From Porphyridium purpureum (lineage: Eukaryota; Rhodophyta; Bangiophyceae; Porphyridiales; Porphyridiaceae), in assembly GCA_008690995.1 (NCBI GenBank), contig VRMN01000001.1, positions 496,001 through 560,000 on the forward strand: a stretch of DNA of 64,000 nt. Reading direction: 5' to 3'. The first letter of the stretch is position 1; each line of letters begins with the position of its first letter. Positions 20,632 to 31,094 of the stretch are shown one piece after another. Position numbers and translations under genes: made by a program. A model generated the notes under the pieces. That model was not told where the DNA came from. It did no database searches and saw nothing but the letters and a program-made list of their open reading frames with translations.

Positions 20632-21975
20632 ATGGCAGCCCGTTCGGTCACCGTAATTCACGCCGGCCGTCGAGTGCCAGTGAGGCTGTACAATGGCGAC
20701 GCTGAGGGCGGCCGTGTAACATACTTTGAGTTCTTTGCCACTCTATTCAGTTTGTGTGATGTGTGGGCACCCCCATTGTATGTTGCGAGCACGCGGGCCA
20801 AACTGGCGCTCCCTGATGATGAGGATTTGCCGGTCAATCTCGCGGCGAACGAGTCGGTGTTGTACACGCTTCCACCCGCTTTAAGTCTGGCGGCTCCGAA
20901 TATAATTCTGGTGAAGCAGCCCATCGCGCTAAGTCAGCCGAGTGAGCTGCAGAAAGTGAAGCAATTTCTTGCGCGTGTGATTGACTACGCCAGAAGGACT
21001 GTGGAGTACGAGTCACCTGAGGCGCAAGATGCCGCTCGCGCGGTCATGTCATTGGATGTGTTGAAAAGCAAAGCGCAGGCACGGCTGAAAGAGTCATCCG
21101 ATGATCCGCCGTCCGATCGTAGTCCAGATCAAATAGCGACAGGCGACAACCGGCAAGAAACCAAAGCCGAGTTTCAGTGCCCGGAAGCCGCGCTGTGCCG
21201 CGAACTCCTTGTCTGGTTCAAGGACTCGTTCTTCAAGTGGTTTAATATACCTGACTGCTGGGGATGTGGCCAAGGAGCGAAAGTGGAACTGCTCGGGCTG
21301 AGCCAGCCTTCTCCAGAGGAATTGCAGAATCTTGCGTCCCGGGTGGAAAAGTATGGTTGCCGCTCATGCGGCGCATCCATGCGCTTTCCGCGATACAATC
21401 GCGCGGTCAAACTGCTTCAGACGCGCAAAGGTCGCTGCGGTGAATGGGCGCAGGCATTCACCCTGTGCGCGCGTGCGGCCGGGCTCGATGCTCGAATGGT
21501 TTACGACTGGACCGATCACGTGTGGACTGAAATCTACTCGAATCGGCTTGGACGATGGCTGCACGCTGATAGTTGTGAAAATGCGCTGGATGAGCCCTTG
21601 CTCTATTCGAAAGGATGGGGGAAAAACTTGACGTACTGCTTCGCGGTGTCTCCTTATGGTGCCGTAGATGTCACGCCTCGGTATGTGCCTACCTGGGACA
21701 CAAAGCTTTTGGCGCGGCGAACAGATATTTCGGAAGGAGCCGTTCACGGAGTTGAGGTACAGGCTAGTCTTTCTTTGCTTGATGCGCACGCCAGGCTCCT
21801 CAGTCCGGAAGCGCGCACTTGGGCTGAGTTGCGCCTCATTCACGAGTTTGAGCAAAATGAAGCCGTCAAGGCATGCTCCTTTGTGAGCAGTGACATTCCT
21901 GGCTATCTGCCGGGTCGTCAAAGCGGAAGTGCAGAGTGGATTCAGAGCCGCGGCGAAGGCGGACCACCGCAATGA
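20632..21975 (+). CDS. PNG1: Peptide:N-glycanase (cytoplasmic, transglutaminase-like)
   Basis: 447 residues from ATG 20632. PNGase removes N-glycans from misfolded glycoproteins exported from the ER. The transglutaminase-like core is clear: catalytic Cys in GRCGEWAQAF, His in DWTDHVWTEIY, Asp in WLHADSCENALD, followed by YSKGWGKNLTYCFAVS. Two CxxC pairs (CWGC and CRSC) upstream form the family's zinc site. The first ~110 residues are not the animal PUB domain; they may form a ubiquitin-like or unassigned domain (VTVIHAGRRVPVRLYNG). No C-terminal PAW domain is apparent, so this resembles the shorter fungal/plant forms. It is convergent with hemB. Confidence 0.92.
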   Translation: MAARSVTVIHAGRRVPVRLYNGDAEGGRVTYFEFFATLFSLCDVWAPPLYVASTRAKLALPDDEDLPVNLAANESVLYTLPPALSLAAPNIILVKQPIALSQPSELQKVKQFLARVIDYARRTVEYESPEAQDAARAVMSLDVLKSKAQARLKESSDDPPSDRSPDQIATGDNRQETKAEFQCPEAALCRELLVWFKDSFFKWFNIPDCWGCGQGAKVELLGLSQPSPEELQNLASRVEKYGCRSCGASMRFPRYNRAVKLLQTRKGRCGEWAQAFTLCARAAGLDARMVYDWTDHVWTEIYSNRLGRWLHADSCENALDEPLLYSKGWGKNLTYCFAVSPYGAVDVTPRYVPTWDTKLLARRTDISEGAVHGVEVQASLSLLDAHARLLSPEARTWAELRLIHEFEQNEAVKACSFVSSDIPGYLPGRQSGSAEWIQSRGEGGPPQ

Positions 21976-22007
21976 AGCCACCGAATGCACGCAAATTGGG
22001 AAGAAAA

Positions 22008-22013
22008 AATAAA
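22008..22013 (+). terminator. Possible polyadenylation signal of PNGase gene
   Basis: AATAAA 33 bp after the PNGase stop codon, the same spacing as at the DDB1 end. Confidence 0.45.
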
Positions 22014-22208
22014 GCCGGGGTCCAAGTGAACGGCCTCTGGCACGCTGCAACATGGAGACCGCGGAAAGTAAAACATGCGCCAAGGTGTCGTATAGCTGAG
22101 GCTGTAGACCAAAAGGAAATGTTGCGGTGCCGCTCACTGTCCTTATATGATAGCGGACACCAGCAACTACCGGAGAACCTACAGTAAATGTCTCACAATG
22201 ACGCTTCA

Positions 22209-23420
22209 TTATTCATTCAGCCACTGAGCGGCCTGCTTGGCGTAATAGGTAAGAATGGCATTCGCACCTGCACGTTTGAAGCACAACATGGCCTCGAGGA
22301 CCACTTCCTTTTCGTCGATCCATCCGCGCTCGGCTGCTGCTTTCATCATGGCGTACTCGCCCGACACGTGGTATACAGAAATGGGAAGACTGGTGTTATC
22401 TCGCAGCAGGCGTACAATATCGAGGTACGGCATGCCAGGCTTGACCATCAACATGTCAGCACCTTCGGCCACGTCCAGGTGAGCCTCAATCAGAGCCTCT
22501 TTCGAGTTTGCTGGATTCATCTGGTACGTCTTTTTGTTTCGCGGGGCGCGAGAGCTTTCGCGAGGCGCCGAGTCAAGCGCGTCGCGGAAGGGTCCATAAT
22601 AAGCCGATGCGTACTTTGCAGTGTAAGACACAATAGACACTTCTGTGTGTCCGTGAGCGTCCAATGCGTCGCGCAGGGCACCGACCCGACCGTCCATCAT
22701 ATCTGAAGGGGCTACGACATCCGCGCCGGCACGCGCCTGGCAAAGTGCCTGTCGGCATAGCTGCTCAATTGTTTCGTCGTTGAGAATACGGGCAAAGCCG
22801 CCGTCGCCACGCGAGTCATCGCTCACCATTCCGTCATGGCCTTGATCGGAGTATGGATCCAACGCTACGTCAGTCCATACCGCGACCTCTGGGAACTTAT
22901 CCTTGATCCTCATGATAACCTGAGGCACGAGGCCGTTTGGGTTGTAGCACTCGTCGGCTGCGTTTGTCTTGAGCTCATCTGGGATCTTCGGGAAGATGAT
23001 GACAGAGCGGATCCCGAGCTTGTATGCCTCTGCGACCTCTTTGAGCGCACTATCAACAGAGTGTCTCTCGCAGCCTGGCATCGAGCCAATCGCCTCGTTG
23101 TAGTCCTTCGTGTGGATAAACAGCGGGTAAATGAAGTTTGCCGGCGTGACGATGTTCTCCGCGCACATGTCGCGCATGCCCTGGCTCTTCCTATTCCTTC
23201 TCGTCCGCGCCCGCTGCGCCACCCACGGCCCGCCGTTCTCATTCAGCAGCAAACCGGGCACGGGCTCTCTCGCGACACGCGATTCTGACGCCGACGAAGC
23301 AGACGAAGCCGACGACGGCGCCGCGGTCATCGCACACACACGCGCGCGCACTCGCTTCTCCGCACTCACTCCATCCTTCCCCAACCGAAGCTTCTCTCCG
23401 CACAGTCCCACAAACGCCAT
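22209..23420 (-). CDS. hemB: Delta-aminolevulinic acid dehydratase (porphobilinogen synthase), plastid-targeted
   Basis: 403 residues from ATG 23420. HemB joins two 5-aminolevulinates into porphobilinogen for heme, chlorophyll and bilin synthesis in the plastid. Motifs: the metal-binding loop DVALDPYSDQGHDG of the Asp-rich, magnesium-type enzymes of plants and many bacteria rather than the Cys-rich zinc type; the first active-site Lys in YTAKYASAYYGPFRDA; and the Schiff-base Lys in MLMVKPGMPYLD. The mature part begins near residue 65. An upstream ATG at 23441 would add only seven residues, and the shared MAFVG transit-peptide start argues for 23420. A long CT tract on the + strand (23460-23526) forms a GA-rich leader. 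It is head-to-head with the methyltransferase gene. Confidence 0.96.
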   Translation of the reverse strand: MAFVGLCGEKLRLGKDGVSAEKRVRARVCAMTAAPSSASSASSASESRVAREPVPGLLLNENGGPWVAQRARTRRNRKSQGMRDMCAENIVTPANFIYPLFIHTKDYNEAIGSMPGCERHSVDSALKEVAEAYKLGIRSVIIFPKIPDELKTNAADECYNPNGLVPQVIMRIKDKFPEVAVWTDVALDPYSDQGHDGMVSDDSRGDGGFARILNDETIEQLCRQALCQARAGADVVAPSDMMDGRVGALRDALDAHGHTEVSIVSYTAKYASAYYGPFRDALDSAPRESSRAPRNKKTYQMNPANSKEALIEAHLDVAEGADMLMVKPGMPYLDIVRLLRDNTSLPISVYHVSGEYAMMKAAAERGWIDEKEVVLEAMLCFKRAGANAILTYYAKQAAQWLNE

Positions 23421-23491
23421 CGTATCTCTTCCACCTCTCATCCAACCACTCCACTTATCACCTTCTCTCTCACTCTCTCTCTCTTCTCTCT

Positions 23492-23527
<36 letters not shown>

Positions 23528-23857
23528 CTCGAAAACCAAAAATCTGGCCACCTTGAAAACCGCAGGCACTGTACTTTTTATGAGTAAATCTGGCCGTTTT
23601 ACTACCACCTCGCGGGGGACGCCGGCGCGAGCTCGCGCGCGGGTCGCATCCGGTCCGTCCGGCTCATCCGGTCCGCCGCGTGCGCCACAACGGCGCAAAC
23701 GGTTTCATATCAAACGGTGCTCGTTTACATAGACCGCGCGCTCGTGGGTGTTCAGTTACTGCTTGCGGGTGTTCCGTTCCTGCTTGCGCGCCGCGCTCGA
23801 GATGCTGCTGCGAGAAGAGAGAGGGAGAGAGAGAAGAAGAGTGGGAGAGAGACAATC
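23421..23857. promoter_or_regulatory. Bidirectional promoter region (hemB / methyltransferase)
   Basis: 437 bp between divergent plastid-protein genes. Each side has a purine tract on its own coding strand: (CT)n at about 23460-23526 for hemB and (GA)n at about 23815-23853 for the methyltransferase. ACTGTAC lies at 23568-23574. Confidence 0.55.
23568..23574 (+). promoter_or_regulatory. ACTGTAC motif between hemB and methyltransferase
   Basis: Heptamer about 150 bp from the hemB start and 290 bp from the methyltransferase start, followed by a T-run. Confidence 0.45.
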
Positions 23858-25255
23858 ATGGCGTTTGTGGTGCCTGTCGGAGCGCACAGGGGGCTGCCTG
23901 CGTTGAGACATGGCGCGCGTGTGGGTACTGGGGCGCTGAGCGGGACGTGTGGTGCGGTGAAGTCGCCCGGCCGCACGGCGACCGCATGTGGAAGCCTCAG
24001 AATGAGTCTGAATAAGCCGGAAGGGCTGGCGGCGCCCATGAGTGACTCGAAGGCTCCGGGGAGCTTCGACGCTATTACAAGTGATGTGGAGAAGCTGTAC
24101 AATACGTACCCTTTCCCGCCAGATCCGCTCATCGATGAGGCGCCCATTGGGTACAACTGGCGCTGGCATTATCCGTCGGCGTACGGCTTTTGCACCGGCC
24201 GCATGCCGCCCGCAGATGCGAGCATTGAGATTCTGGACGCTGGATGTGGCACAGGGTGCGGTACGGAGTACTTGGTTCACTTGAATCCGAACGCGCGCGT
24301 GACCGCACTCGACTTGTCCGCGGAGGCGCTCAAAGTGGCCAAGGAGCGCATTGCGCGCTCGTGTGGCCAGCAGGCGCTCGATCGCGTAGAATTTGAGCAC
24401 CGCTCACTGTTTGAGCTCGAAAATATGGACGGCGCGTATGATCATATCAATTGCGTGGGCGTCATACACCACACGCCTGATCCGCAGCGCGCTCTGAACG
24501 CGCTTGCTTCCAAACTGAAGCCAGGTGGTATTTTACACATTTTTGTGTACGCTCTCTATGGCCGCTGGGAAATTCGGCTCATGCAGCGTGCGCTCAGGAT
24601 TTTGCAGCGCGGGAAACTGGACTTTAAAGAAGGTGTCCGTCTTGGCCGCAAAGTTTTTGCCGCGCTTCCGGAGAATAATCGTCTCCGCCAGCGTGAGCAG
24701 ACGCGATGGGCGCAGGAAAATCAGCGCGACTCTACCTTTTCCGACATGTATCTGCATCCGCAAGAGTACGACTACACCGTGCCTAGTGTGTTCGAGATGA
24801 TTGACGCAAGTGGCCTCGAGTTTGTAGGGTTCAGCAATCCTCGTAATTTTGATCTCAAACGGCTTTTGGGCAACGACGAGGAACTGATCGCGCTAGCAGA
24901 GTCGCTGCCGCTTCGTGAGAAACTCGAGCTGGTCGAACTACTTGATCCGGAATCCGTCACACATTTTGAGTTCTTCCTCGCCAAGCCGCCACTTCGCAAG
25001 TCGGACTGGTCGAGTGAGGATACGCTGCGTGCAGCGAAAGGCTTTGTGAGCCCATGCATCCATGGTTTCCCTGGCAATTTCATCTTTGATCGGGACTACT
25101 TCCCAGTGCAGCTCAAAGAAGCGCAGAAGGAGTTCATGAAGGCCATTGACACTCCGGAAGGTGGCTCGGTGGCTGCTGCGATGGATGCGAGCAAGATAAC
25201 CCAGTCGGAGCTAATGGAGTTGGTTGAACAAAGTATTGTTATGCTGCAAGAGTAA
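23858..25255 (+). CDS. SAM-dependent methyltransferase, plastid-targeted, cyanobacterial type
   Basis: 465 residues from ATG 23858 (MAFVVPVGAHRG...). The N-terminal ~65 residues are a transit peptide. The core has class I methyltransferase motif I ILDAGCGTGCG (about residues 124-134), an acidic end of strand 2 in TALDLS, and the post-motif IHHTPDPQRALNAL. The lead-in YNTYPFPPDPLIDEAP with YNWRW is one I associate with a cyanobacterial methyltransferase family of unknown substrate. A further ~200-residue C-terminal region with an acidic helical end is of unknown function. It sits next to hemB, but a tetrapyrrole role is only a guess. Convergent with riboflavin synthase. Confidence 0.82.
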   Translation: MAFVVPVGAHRGLPALRHGARVGTGALSGTCGAVKSPGRTATACGSLRMSLNKPEGLAAPMSDSKAPGSFDAITSDVEKLYNTYPFPPDPLIDEAPIGYNWRWHYPSAYGFCTGRMPPADASIEILDAGCGTGCGTEYLVHLNPNARVTALDLSAEALKVAKERIARSCGQQALDRVEFEHRSLFELENMDGAYDHINCVGVIHHTPDPQRALNALASKLKPGGILHIFVYALYGRWEIRLMQRALRILQRGKLDFKEGVRLGRKVFAALPENNRLRQREQTRWAQENQRDSTFSDMYLHPQEYDYTVPSVFEMIDASGLEFVGFSNPRNFDLKRLLGNDEELIALAESLPLREKLELVELLDPESVTHFEFFLAKPPLRKSDWSSEDTLRAAKGFVSPCIHGFPGNFIFDRDYFPVQLKEAQKEFMKAIDTPEGGSVAAAMDASKITQSELMELVEQSIVMLQE

Positions 25256-25393
25256 AGATGAAGAATAAGAGGAGGGGAACTGCTATACATGCCTGCGTCG
25301 AGGCTACGACACAGCTCGCCACACAGGAAGCAATCAGTACGTCTTTGTCCGGTATCTGAAACTGTTTATACGTGAGATAGCGTCCTCACCTGA

Positions 25394-26293
25394 CTAGTCC
25401 CGCCAGCTGAGGAACTTTTCAATGTACTTGCCCGTAATGTCAACTTCAAGATTGACGAGCTCACCTTCAACCTTGCTCGGGATGATAACGTGCTCCTGCG
25501 TGTACGGTACCATCATGAAGTCAAACGTTGTGTCTGTAACATTAACAACCGTGAGACTTGTGCCATCGACGGCGATGTAGCCCTTGGGCACAACGTACTT
25601 GAGCACCGCTCGATCCGACGGACAGATGGTGAACCAAATGGCGTCCTTTTCGGTGCGTTTGGCCTGAATGATGCCCGTGCCGTCAACATGGCCTTGGACA
25701 AAGTGGCCGCCCACGCGGCCATCAGCCGCAAGACTACGCTCCAAGTTCACCTTGCTGCCGGTCTTCAGCTTGCCCAAATTAGTGCAGCGCAATGTCTCTG
25801 GTGCGAGGCCGACTTTGAAGGTCTGTGCAACTGCGTCTATGTGTGTGACCGTCAAACAAGTTCCATTCACGGCAATGCTATCGCCTAGCTGTGTTCGCTC
25901 GAGTGTAACACCAGCCTTAAGCGTCATTTCAACGCCACCCTCTTCCGAGTCCAGGTTAACGATTGCCTCCACCTGCCCAATTTCCTCTACAATACCAGTG
26001 AACATCATGCGCACCGTCGACTGCGACCGACACGTTGACGACGAAGACGAAACGTTCGGCAAGAAATTATGATACAGAAAGTGCCTCGACGCTGCTTTCT
26101 GTGCCTTCCTTCCCACGCGCGCTACGCCTCTGAATCGACTCGTTGCGCTGCCGACAAAGACGGTCGCACAAGCCTGTGTCCCGTACCGCCTGCTCTGCCG
26201 AGTTGCCGATGCGCTTAGATCAATGGGGCCTGCCGTGGGCGCCGCAACTACGAAAGCCGACTCTGGAGCAGGGGTAATGCGATCCATACCCAT
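25394..26293 (-). CDS. ribE: Riboflavin synthase (alpha chain type), plastid-targeted
   Basis: 299 residues from ATG 26293. The enzyme dismutates two 6,7-dimethyl-8-ribityllumazines to riboflavin. The mature enzyme begins at about residue 97 with the canonical MFTGIVEEIG. The two lumazine-binding repeats are visible: SIAVNGTCLTVT in the first and YIAVDGTSLTVV in the second, with GGHFVQGHVDGTG between them. The N-terminal ~95 residues are Ser/Arg/Ala-rich and carry SAFVVAAP, resembling the ASAFAP motif of secondary red plastids. ATG 26287 is an alternative two codons on. Its start faces the isocitrate dehydrogenase start, 191 bp away. Confidence 0.95.
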   Translation of the reverse strand: MGMDRITPAPESAFVVAAPTAGPIDLSASATRQSRRYGTQACATVFVGSATSRFRGVARVGRKAQKAASRHFLYHNFLPNVSSSSSTCRSQSTVRMMFTGIVEEIGQVEAIVNLDSEEGGVEMTLKAGVTLERTQLGDSIAVNGTCLTVTHIDAVAQTFKVGLAPETLRCTNLGKLKTGSKVNLERSLAADGRVGGHFVQGHVDGTGIIQAKRTEKDAIWFTICPSDRAVLKYVVPKGYIAVDGTSLTVVNVTDTTFDFMMVPYTQEHVIIPSKVEGELVNLEVDITGKYIEKFLSWRD

Positions 26294-26484
26294 ACCAAGC
26301 CTGCGTGTGCCGTCCACGCCCAATAAAACACCAGATCACTTTGCTCCTTCCGATGCGGCAGCGCTTGGTAAGCGAGCATTCTGATTTTATGCCGAGCGAT
26401 CGAAGCGTGGGCAACGTGGTGGACGAAGCCATACCGTTTTACATGATAGGCGCGGCGGTGATGCGTCGACTGGCGGCGTCGCGC

Positions 26485-28905
26485 ATGAGCGCGTTTGTGC
26501 CGCAGCCGCTGCCGCAAGGATCTGCTTCTCCAGGCCTTCGCGCGCGGGTCGTGGAGTGGCGCGCGTGGGCGACTTTGGCGAGGATGACGAGCGCGTGCGC
26601 GGCTCACACGGGAGTGAAGGATGGGCCGATGCGATCGCTTACGTCTGCTTCTTCGACGATAAACCGCCGCAGCAGCACTGATAGCGGTGTGTCGACCGCT
26701 GGATCACGTGACGGAGCAAAGGAGGGAAAGGAAATCATGTACTTGTTGACCGATGAGGCGCCGCGTTTGGCTGCTTACGCGCTTCTGCCCGTATTCAAGG
26801 CCTTTTTGCAGCGCGCACAAGAGAAGATTGAGCTGAGTTCGCGAGATATTTCGCTTGCCGCGAGAATCCTTGCCGAGTTTCCCGAAGTCCTTACGCCGGA
26901 GCAGCGCGTGCACCATGCCATGCAGGAGCTAGCAGAACTTGTGAAGCTACCGGGCACAAATCTGATCAAGCTGCCAAACATTTCGGCGTCCATTCCGCAA
27001 CTCAACGACGCCGTGCGTGAGCTCCAGTCAAAGGGCTTCAAGCTGCCAGACTTTCCATTTGAGCCGAAAACAGATCTGGATGCCCAGGTTCTCGCAAAGT
27101 ATCAACGTGTGCTGGGTAGCGCCGTGAACCCAGTGCTGCGTGAAGGAAACAGCGATCGCAGATGCCCGCCCCAAGTTAAGGCTTACGCCCAGAAGAACCC
27201 ACACAAGCTCAAACCTTGGCAGCCAGATAGCAAATGTGAAGTTGCGCACATGAATGAAGGAGACTTTTTCCAGAATGAAAAGTCATGCGTAATCTCACGA
27301 CCTGACGCGCAGCTGCAGTACGAGTTTATTGATGCCAAGACGGGAGAAGTGTCTGTGCTGAAGAGTAATGTGAAGGTCAAACAGGGAGATGTTGTAGACG
27401 CAAGTTTCATGTCGGTCAAAGCGCTCAATGCGTTTTACGCTGCGCAGATCGCAGCCGCCAAGGCCAACGACCAGCTGCTTTCAGTTCATCTCAAATGCAC
27501 CATGATGCGCGTTTCTGATCCCGTCCTTTTTGGTCGAGCGGTCGAGGCGTACCTCGATCCGGTGTTCCGTAAGCATGGAAGCGAAACGTTTACCAAGCTC
27601 GGTATCGACAGCAAATATGGCTTGGCCCACATCCTTGAGAAAGTGAGCGCCATACCGGATCCCGCGTTGAGGGACAGTATCCAGCAGGATATCAAAAGCG
27701 CAATGAGTGAGGGTGCATCGCTTGCCATGGTGGACTCGGACGCAGGAATCTCCAACTTGCACGCGCCAAGCTTGGTCATCATCGACGCTAGCATGCCTGT
27801 GGTGATCCGCGATGGAGGTATGATGTACGACTCTAGCGGCCAGCTGAAGGATACGCGCGCACTGATCCCGGACCGTTGCTACGCGACGACTTACAAGGCG
27901 GCTGTCGAGTACTGCAAGCGAAATGGCCAGTTTTCTGTGGCTAAAATGGGCTCCGTGAGTAACGTGGGTCTGATGGCACAGAAGGCCGAGGAGTATGGGT
28001 CGCATGATAAAACTTTTATCTTGCCCAGCGCCGGCGTTGTGCGCGTGAGCGACGGCGGGAACGTGCTCATGGAACACAATGTGGACGCTGGTGACGTTTA
28101 TCGCTCGTGCATTACGTCCAAGCAGGCGGTCGACACATGGATTGAGCTTGCGGTGGAGCGGCTGAACGCCACGGGTGAGCCGGCTGTATTCTGGCTGGAT
28201 GCAGACCGTGCGCACGACGCGAATCTCATCATGATGGTTGAGAGTGCCTTGAAGAAAGAGAGTCTGGAGAACGGTTCGATTTACATCTTGCCTCCAGAAG
28301 AGGCCATGCTGTTCACCCTGGAGCGCGTCAAAATGGGGCTTAATACCATCTCGGTCACGGGGAACGTGCTTCGAGATTACTTGACCGATCTGTTTCCCAT
28401 TTTGGAGGTTGGCACCTCGGCCAAGATGCTTAGCATTGTACCTCTGCTTGCGCGCGGCCGCGTGTTTGAAACGGGCGCCGGTGGGTCTGCCCCAAAACAC
28501 GTCCAGCAGCTCGTCAAAGAAAATCACCTCCGCTGGGATTCGCTCGGCGAGTATATGGCGTTTGCTGCGTCGCTTGAGTTTGCCGGCGCTAAGGAGCTCA
28601 GCGCGAGCTTGTTAGACGCTGTCGCAGATGTGCTCGAGCATCGCAAGTCGCCTGGGCGCAAGGTTGCAGAGATTGACAATCGCGCCACGGCGTTCTACCT
28701 CGCAATGTACTGGGCCAGGCGGCTCGCGTCGACCAACCCATCCTTCGCAGAGCTCGCGCAGTCCTTGGAGCAGAACGAGAAAAGGATTCTCGAGGAAATC
28801 GCTGCGGTTAAGGGCAAGCCTGCGGATTTGGACGGATATTTTCTCACGGGTGCAAAAGCGGAAGAAGTGATGAGGCCCTCCCAGACTTTCAATACTCTCC
28901 TTTAA
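26485..28905 (+). CDS. icd: Monomeric NADP-dependent isocitrate dehydrogenase
   Basis: 806 residues from ATG 26485. This is the ~80 kDa monomeric IDH family, unrelated in length to the usual ~45 kDa dimeric enzyme; it oxidises isocitrate to 2-oxoglutarate with NADP. Family marks include [17 protein letters not shown] at the start of the mature part, [14 protein letters not shown], the substrate segment [31 protein letters not shown], and GTGS-like [11 protein letters not shown] near the end. The N-terminus [12 protein letters not shown] begins a transit peptide of about 85 residues with the FV motif, so plastid targeting is inferred. Earlier in-frame ATGs (26353, 26461) exist; 26485 is preferred for the motif and for leaving a 191 bp divergent promoter with ribE. 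Confidence 0.93.
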   Translation: MSAFVPQPLPQGSASPGLRARVVEWRAWATLARMTSACAAHTGVKDGPMRSLTSASSTINRRSSTDSGVSTAGSRDGAKEGKEIMYLLTDEAPRLAAYALLPVFKAFLQRAQEKIELSSRDISLAARILAEFPEVLTPEQRVHHAMQELAELVKLPGTNLIKLPNISASIPQLNDAVRELQSKGFKLPDFPFEPKTDLDAQVLAKYQRVLGSAVNPVLREGNSDRRCPPQVKAYAQKNPHKLKPWQPDSKCEVAHMNEGDFFQNEKSCVISRPDAQLQYEFIDAKTGEVSVLKSNVKVKQGDVVDASFMSVKALNAFYAAQIAAAKANDQLLSVHLKCTMMRVSDPVLFGRAVEAYLDPVFRKHGSETFTKLGIDSKYGLAHILEKVSAIPDPALRDSIQQDIKSAMSEGASLAMVDSDAGISNLHAPSLVIIDASMPVVIRDGGMMYDSSGQLKDTRALIPDRCYATTYKAAVEYCKRNGQFSVAKMGSVSNVGLMAQKAEEYGSHDKTFILPSAGVVRVSDGGNVLMEHNVDAGDVYRSCITSKQAVDTWIELAVERLNATGEPAVFWLDADRAHDANLIMMVESALKKESLENGSIYILPPEEAMLFTLERVKMGLNTISVTGNVLRDYLTDLFPILEVGTSAKMLSIVPLLARGRVFETGAGGSAPKHVQQLVKENHLRWDSLGEYMAFAASLEFAGAKELSASLLDAVADVLEHRKSPGRKVAEIDNRATAFYLAMYWARRLASTNPSFAELAQSLEQNEKRILEEIAAVKGKPADLDGYFLTGAKAEEVMRPSQTFNTLL

Positions 28906-29639
28906 CCGCTGTGCGATTTGGGGATGCGGCGTGTATGCTATCTCGAGGCGCACGTCGATGTGTAGCATGGCGCGGTAGGATGCGCAGCGCAATGCCAAAC
29001 TCCTTCTCATATTCAGTGCGGTGGTTGCACGTGATGTTACTAGCGATGTGGTTGAACAATACGTATGCGGCCGTCACCTTCGTGTTGCCAAAGGACTTTG
29101 GCAGACTCTTGGCGGACCCACGCGGTACGGCGTCCTCATGTTTTCGGACGGAATCCCCACATCTAATTTTTTTTCTTTCTCTTGGCTGACACTTTGACTC
29201 TGCTCTGTGCTGCTCAAAAGATTGCTTTCTCGTTCTTTTGGATCGAAATGTGTTCCTCCTTGCCCGTTGTCGCGTTTGATAGGCGACGACAGTATTGAAA
29301 AAGAATCCTTTGACATGTTCAGCGAAAGGTTGCAGCCCGATCCTGGTCCCTTTGCAGACGAACGCACGCCACATGACCCGTCGGCAAAACCTTGAAGGTC
29401 TCGCACCGTTTCCTGAGGCCTGAAAACCGCTCTTCGTTCCGGGCCGGTCCTGCTCTGCATCATTCGACGTCCGTTCGAGATGTGTCTTCCGCGCATCATC
29501 AATACGGCGCTTCGCCGGGTCAGCTCATTCCTCTGCACTTCATAACCTGGCGATCAGACTCGACCTCTCATGTCAGCTCTCAGCAGCATCTGCTGGTGGA
29601 CAAACAAAAGTGCAACAATCTGCTCAGTCAACTAGAAAC
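28906..29639. other. Intergenic region upstream of the DUF1995 gene
   Basis: About 730 bp between tandem + strand genes. Frames up to 160 codons occur on both strands but overlap one another and lack protein-like composition. A T-rich run lies near 29167-29180. No ACTGTAC was seen. Confidence 0.45.
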
Positions 29640-31094
29640 ATGCCATTCTGCAGTCCGCGGGCGCCCACTTGGGGCACAACTCAAAGGGAGAAGAGTCATG
29701 TCACGCGCTACTGCTCATCGCTGACACATTCCTCCAAGCCATGGTCCTCCTGTTCACTGTTCGTGCGAAGCAGTCCGAACACGAGACTGCGAGTGGATGG
29801 CATTTTGCATCGCAGGGCAAAAACATTGCGGCAAAAGGCAGAGCTGCGCATGGCCGGCGCGGCGGTGTTGTTGTGCGTGACCGGCGTCGTATTGGAAACT
29901 TTAGCAACAGACTCGGAGTCCTCGAAAAAGCTGTTGGTTGGGTGTGCAAATGCGAAAGAGGTGGTTGCATTGCTGACGCGAGCCGGCGCACTTCACAGCA
30001 GAATCCTCGAAGTCAATGGGATAGATGCTAAAGTCGACAATACGACGATACTGCTTGACAGTGACACCGCGCCCTCGCATTTGGCGTTGAGCGTGAGCGC
30101 CGAGCCCGACATCTTGACGAACGTGTTTAGTCAAGGCGCCGTGGTGGCTTTGATCGTGAAAAATGCGAGCCCGGCCAAAGGTCAGTGGCGCTTTAAGGAG
30201 CCCGTCGTCGTTGACGGGCGGGGCCTAGAGCCTTCGTTGCTGCCTGATATTCCACAGACCATAGAATATGCGCTGTGTTGTGCGCAGAAGGCGAGTCGGC
30301 AATGCTTGGAACAAGAACGTGGACCCGCGTTGCGCTTCGCCGTGGAGCTTCCGAGCGGCCGGTTTCGTGAGAATACCGCTGGCGGAATAGGTATGGTGCG
30401 GAATCACAGGGTTTGGATGGCTCAGTCCTCGATACTGGCGAGAAAGTATGCCGAGATGTTCAGAGGCGTGCGCATACGGCTTGTTCTTGGCGCACCGCCG
30501 GAGCTAGAGCAGAAATTGGTCTGGCTCGATCAGCAACTCTTGCCAGACGTGGTCCGAGACGAGCATTGGCACACGAGCGCGAGTGACTATGATGTGCTGA
30601 TTATTTCCTCGGTGAGCGGCTCGCAGAAATCAGATGTTGAGCGTGTGGTAGGAGCAACCCACCAGAACGTCTGTGTTGTTCTCTTTAATTGCTTCCTTGA
30701 TTTGCCCTTGCAAGATCATTTTGGGAGCTTTCCTTACGCGTACTGCTTCCGCTTTTACGAAAACGTAGGCGCGACGTCAAAAGAAACACCAGATGAAGAT
30801 GCGTGGAACACGTTTGTAGAAGTCAGCCCGTTTGAGCTCGAGTATGTACGCACAGTACATTCGCGCAACAGCTGGTGGCCATCAAGAGCGAGCCTTGAGC
30901 GCGAGTTTGTCGACGCAGGCCTTCGTCGATTCAGTCGTGGCACTGGCTATTTCACTCGGCCAGAGGGTTACCGCAGCGCAGGATTTTGGCCCTTCATGTC
31001 ACCGGCAATGCCGTTTTGCTGGCCGGTTACCGAGAAGGAGATCCATCTCCTGCGCCGGTCTCGCAAGCGCTCGCTACTAGGCTTTGAGTTTTGA
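29640..31094 (+). CDS. DUF1995-domain protein, plastid-targeted
   Basis: 484 residues from ATG 29640. DUF1995 occurs in cyanobacteria and plastids, including plant proteins linked to photosystem II assembly (LPA3 type). The N-terminal ~80 residues are Ser/Thr/Arg-rich (MPFCSPRAPTW...), fitting a transit peptide with a Phe near the start. The domain begins around PQTIEYALCCAQKA and includes LRFAVELPSG, a central RLVLGAPPELEQ strand and VVLFNCFLDLP, ending with WPF...PMPFCWPVTE-like segments. The family call rests on the pattern of the first strand-helix pair and the VLFN strand. A later ATG (29850) would remove the transit peptide. Convergent with the GT92-like gene. Confidence 0.62.
   Translation: MPFCSPRAPTWGTTQREKSHVTRYCSSLTHSSKPWSSCSLFVRSSPNTRLRVDGILHRRAKTLRQKAELRMAGAAVLLCVTGVVLETLATDSESSKKLLVGCANAKEVVALLTRAGALHSRILEVNGIDAKVDNTTILLDSDTAPSHLALSVSAEPDILTNVFSQGAVVALIVKNASPAKGQWRFKEPVVVDGRGLEPSLLPDIPQTIEYALCCAQKASRQCLEQERGPALRFAVELPSGRFRENTAGGIGMVRNHRVWMAQSSILARKYAEMFRGVRIRLVLGAPPELEQKLVWLDQQLLPDVVRDEHWHTSASDYDVLIISSVSGSQKSDVERVVGATHQNVCVVLFNCFLDLPLQDHFGSFPYAYCFRFYENVGATSKETPDEDAWNTFVEVSPFELEYVRTVHSRNSWWPSRASLEREFVDAGLRRFSRGTGYFTRPEGYRSAGFWPFMSPAMPFCWPVTEKEIHLLRRSRKRSLLGFEF

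Noticed and set aside
21364-22209. 281-codon minus-strand open frame
   Set aside because: Antisense to the peptide:N-glycanase gene with no protein-like motif.
27481-28527. 348-codon minus-strand open frame
   Set aside because: Entirely antisense to the well-supported isocitrate dehydrogenase gene; a shadow of GC-rich third positions.
28889-29374. 161-codon minus-strand frame between the isocitrate dehydrogenase and DUF1995 genes
   Set aside because: Basic, low-complexity composition, overlapping other frames, no recognisable features.
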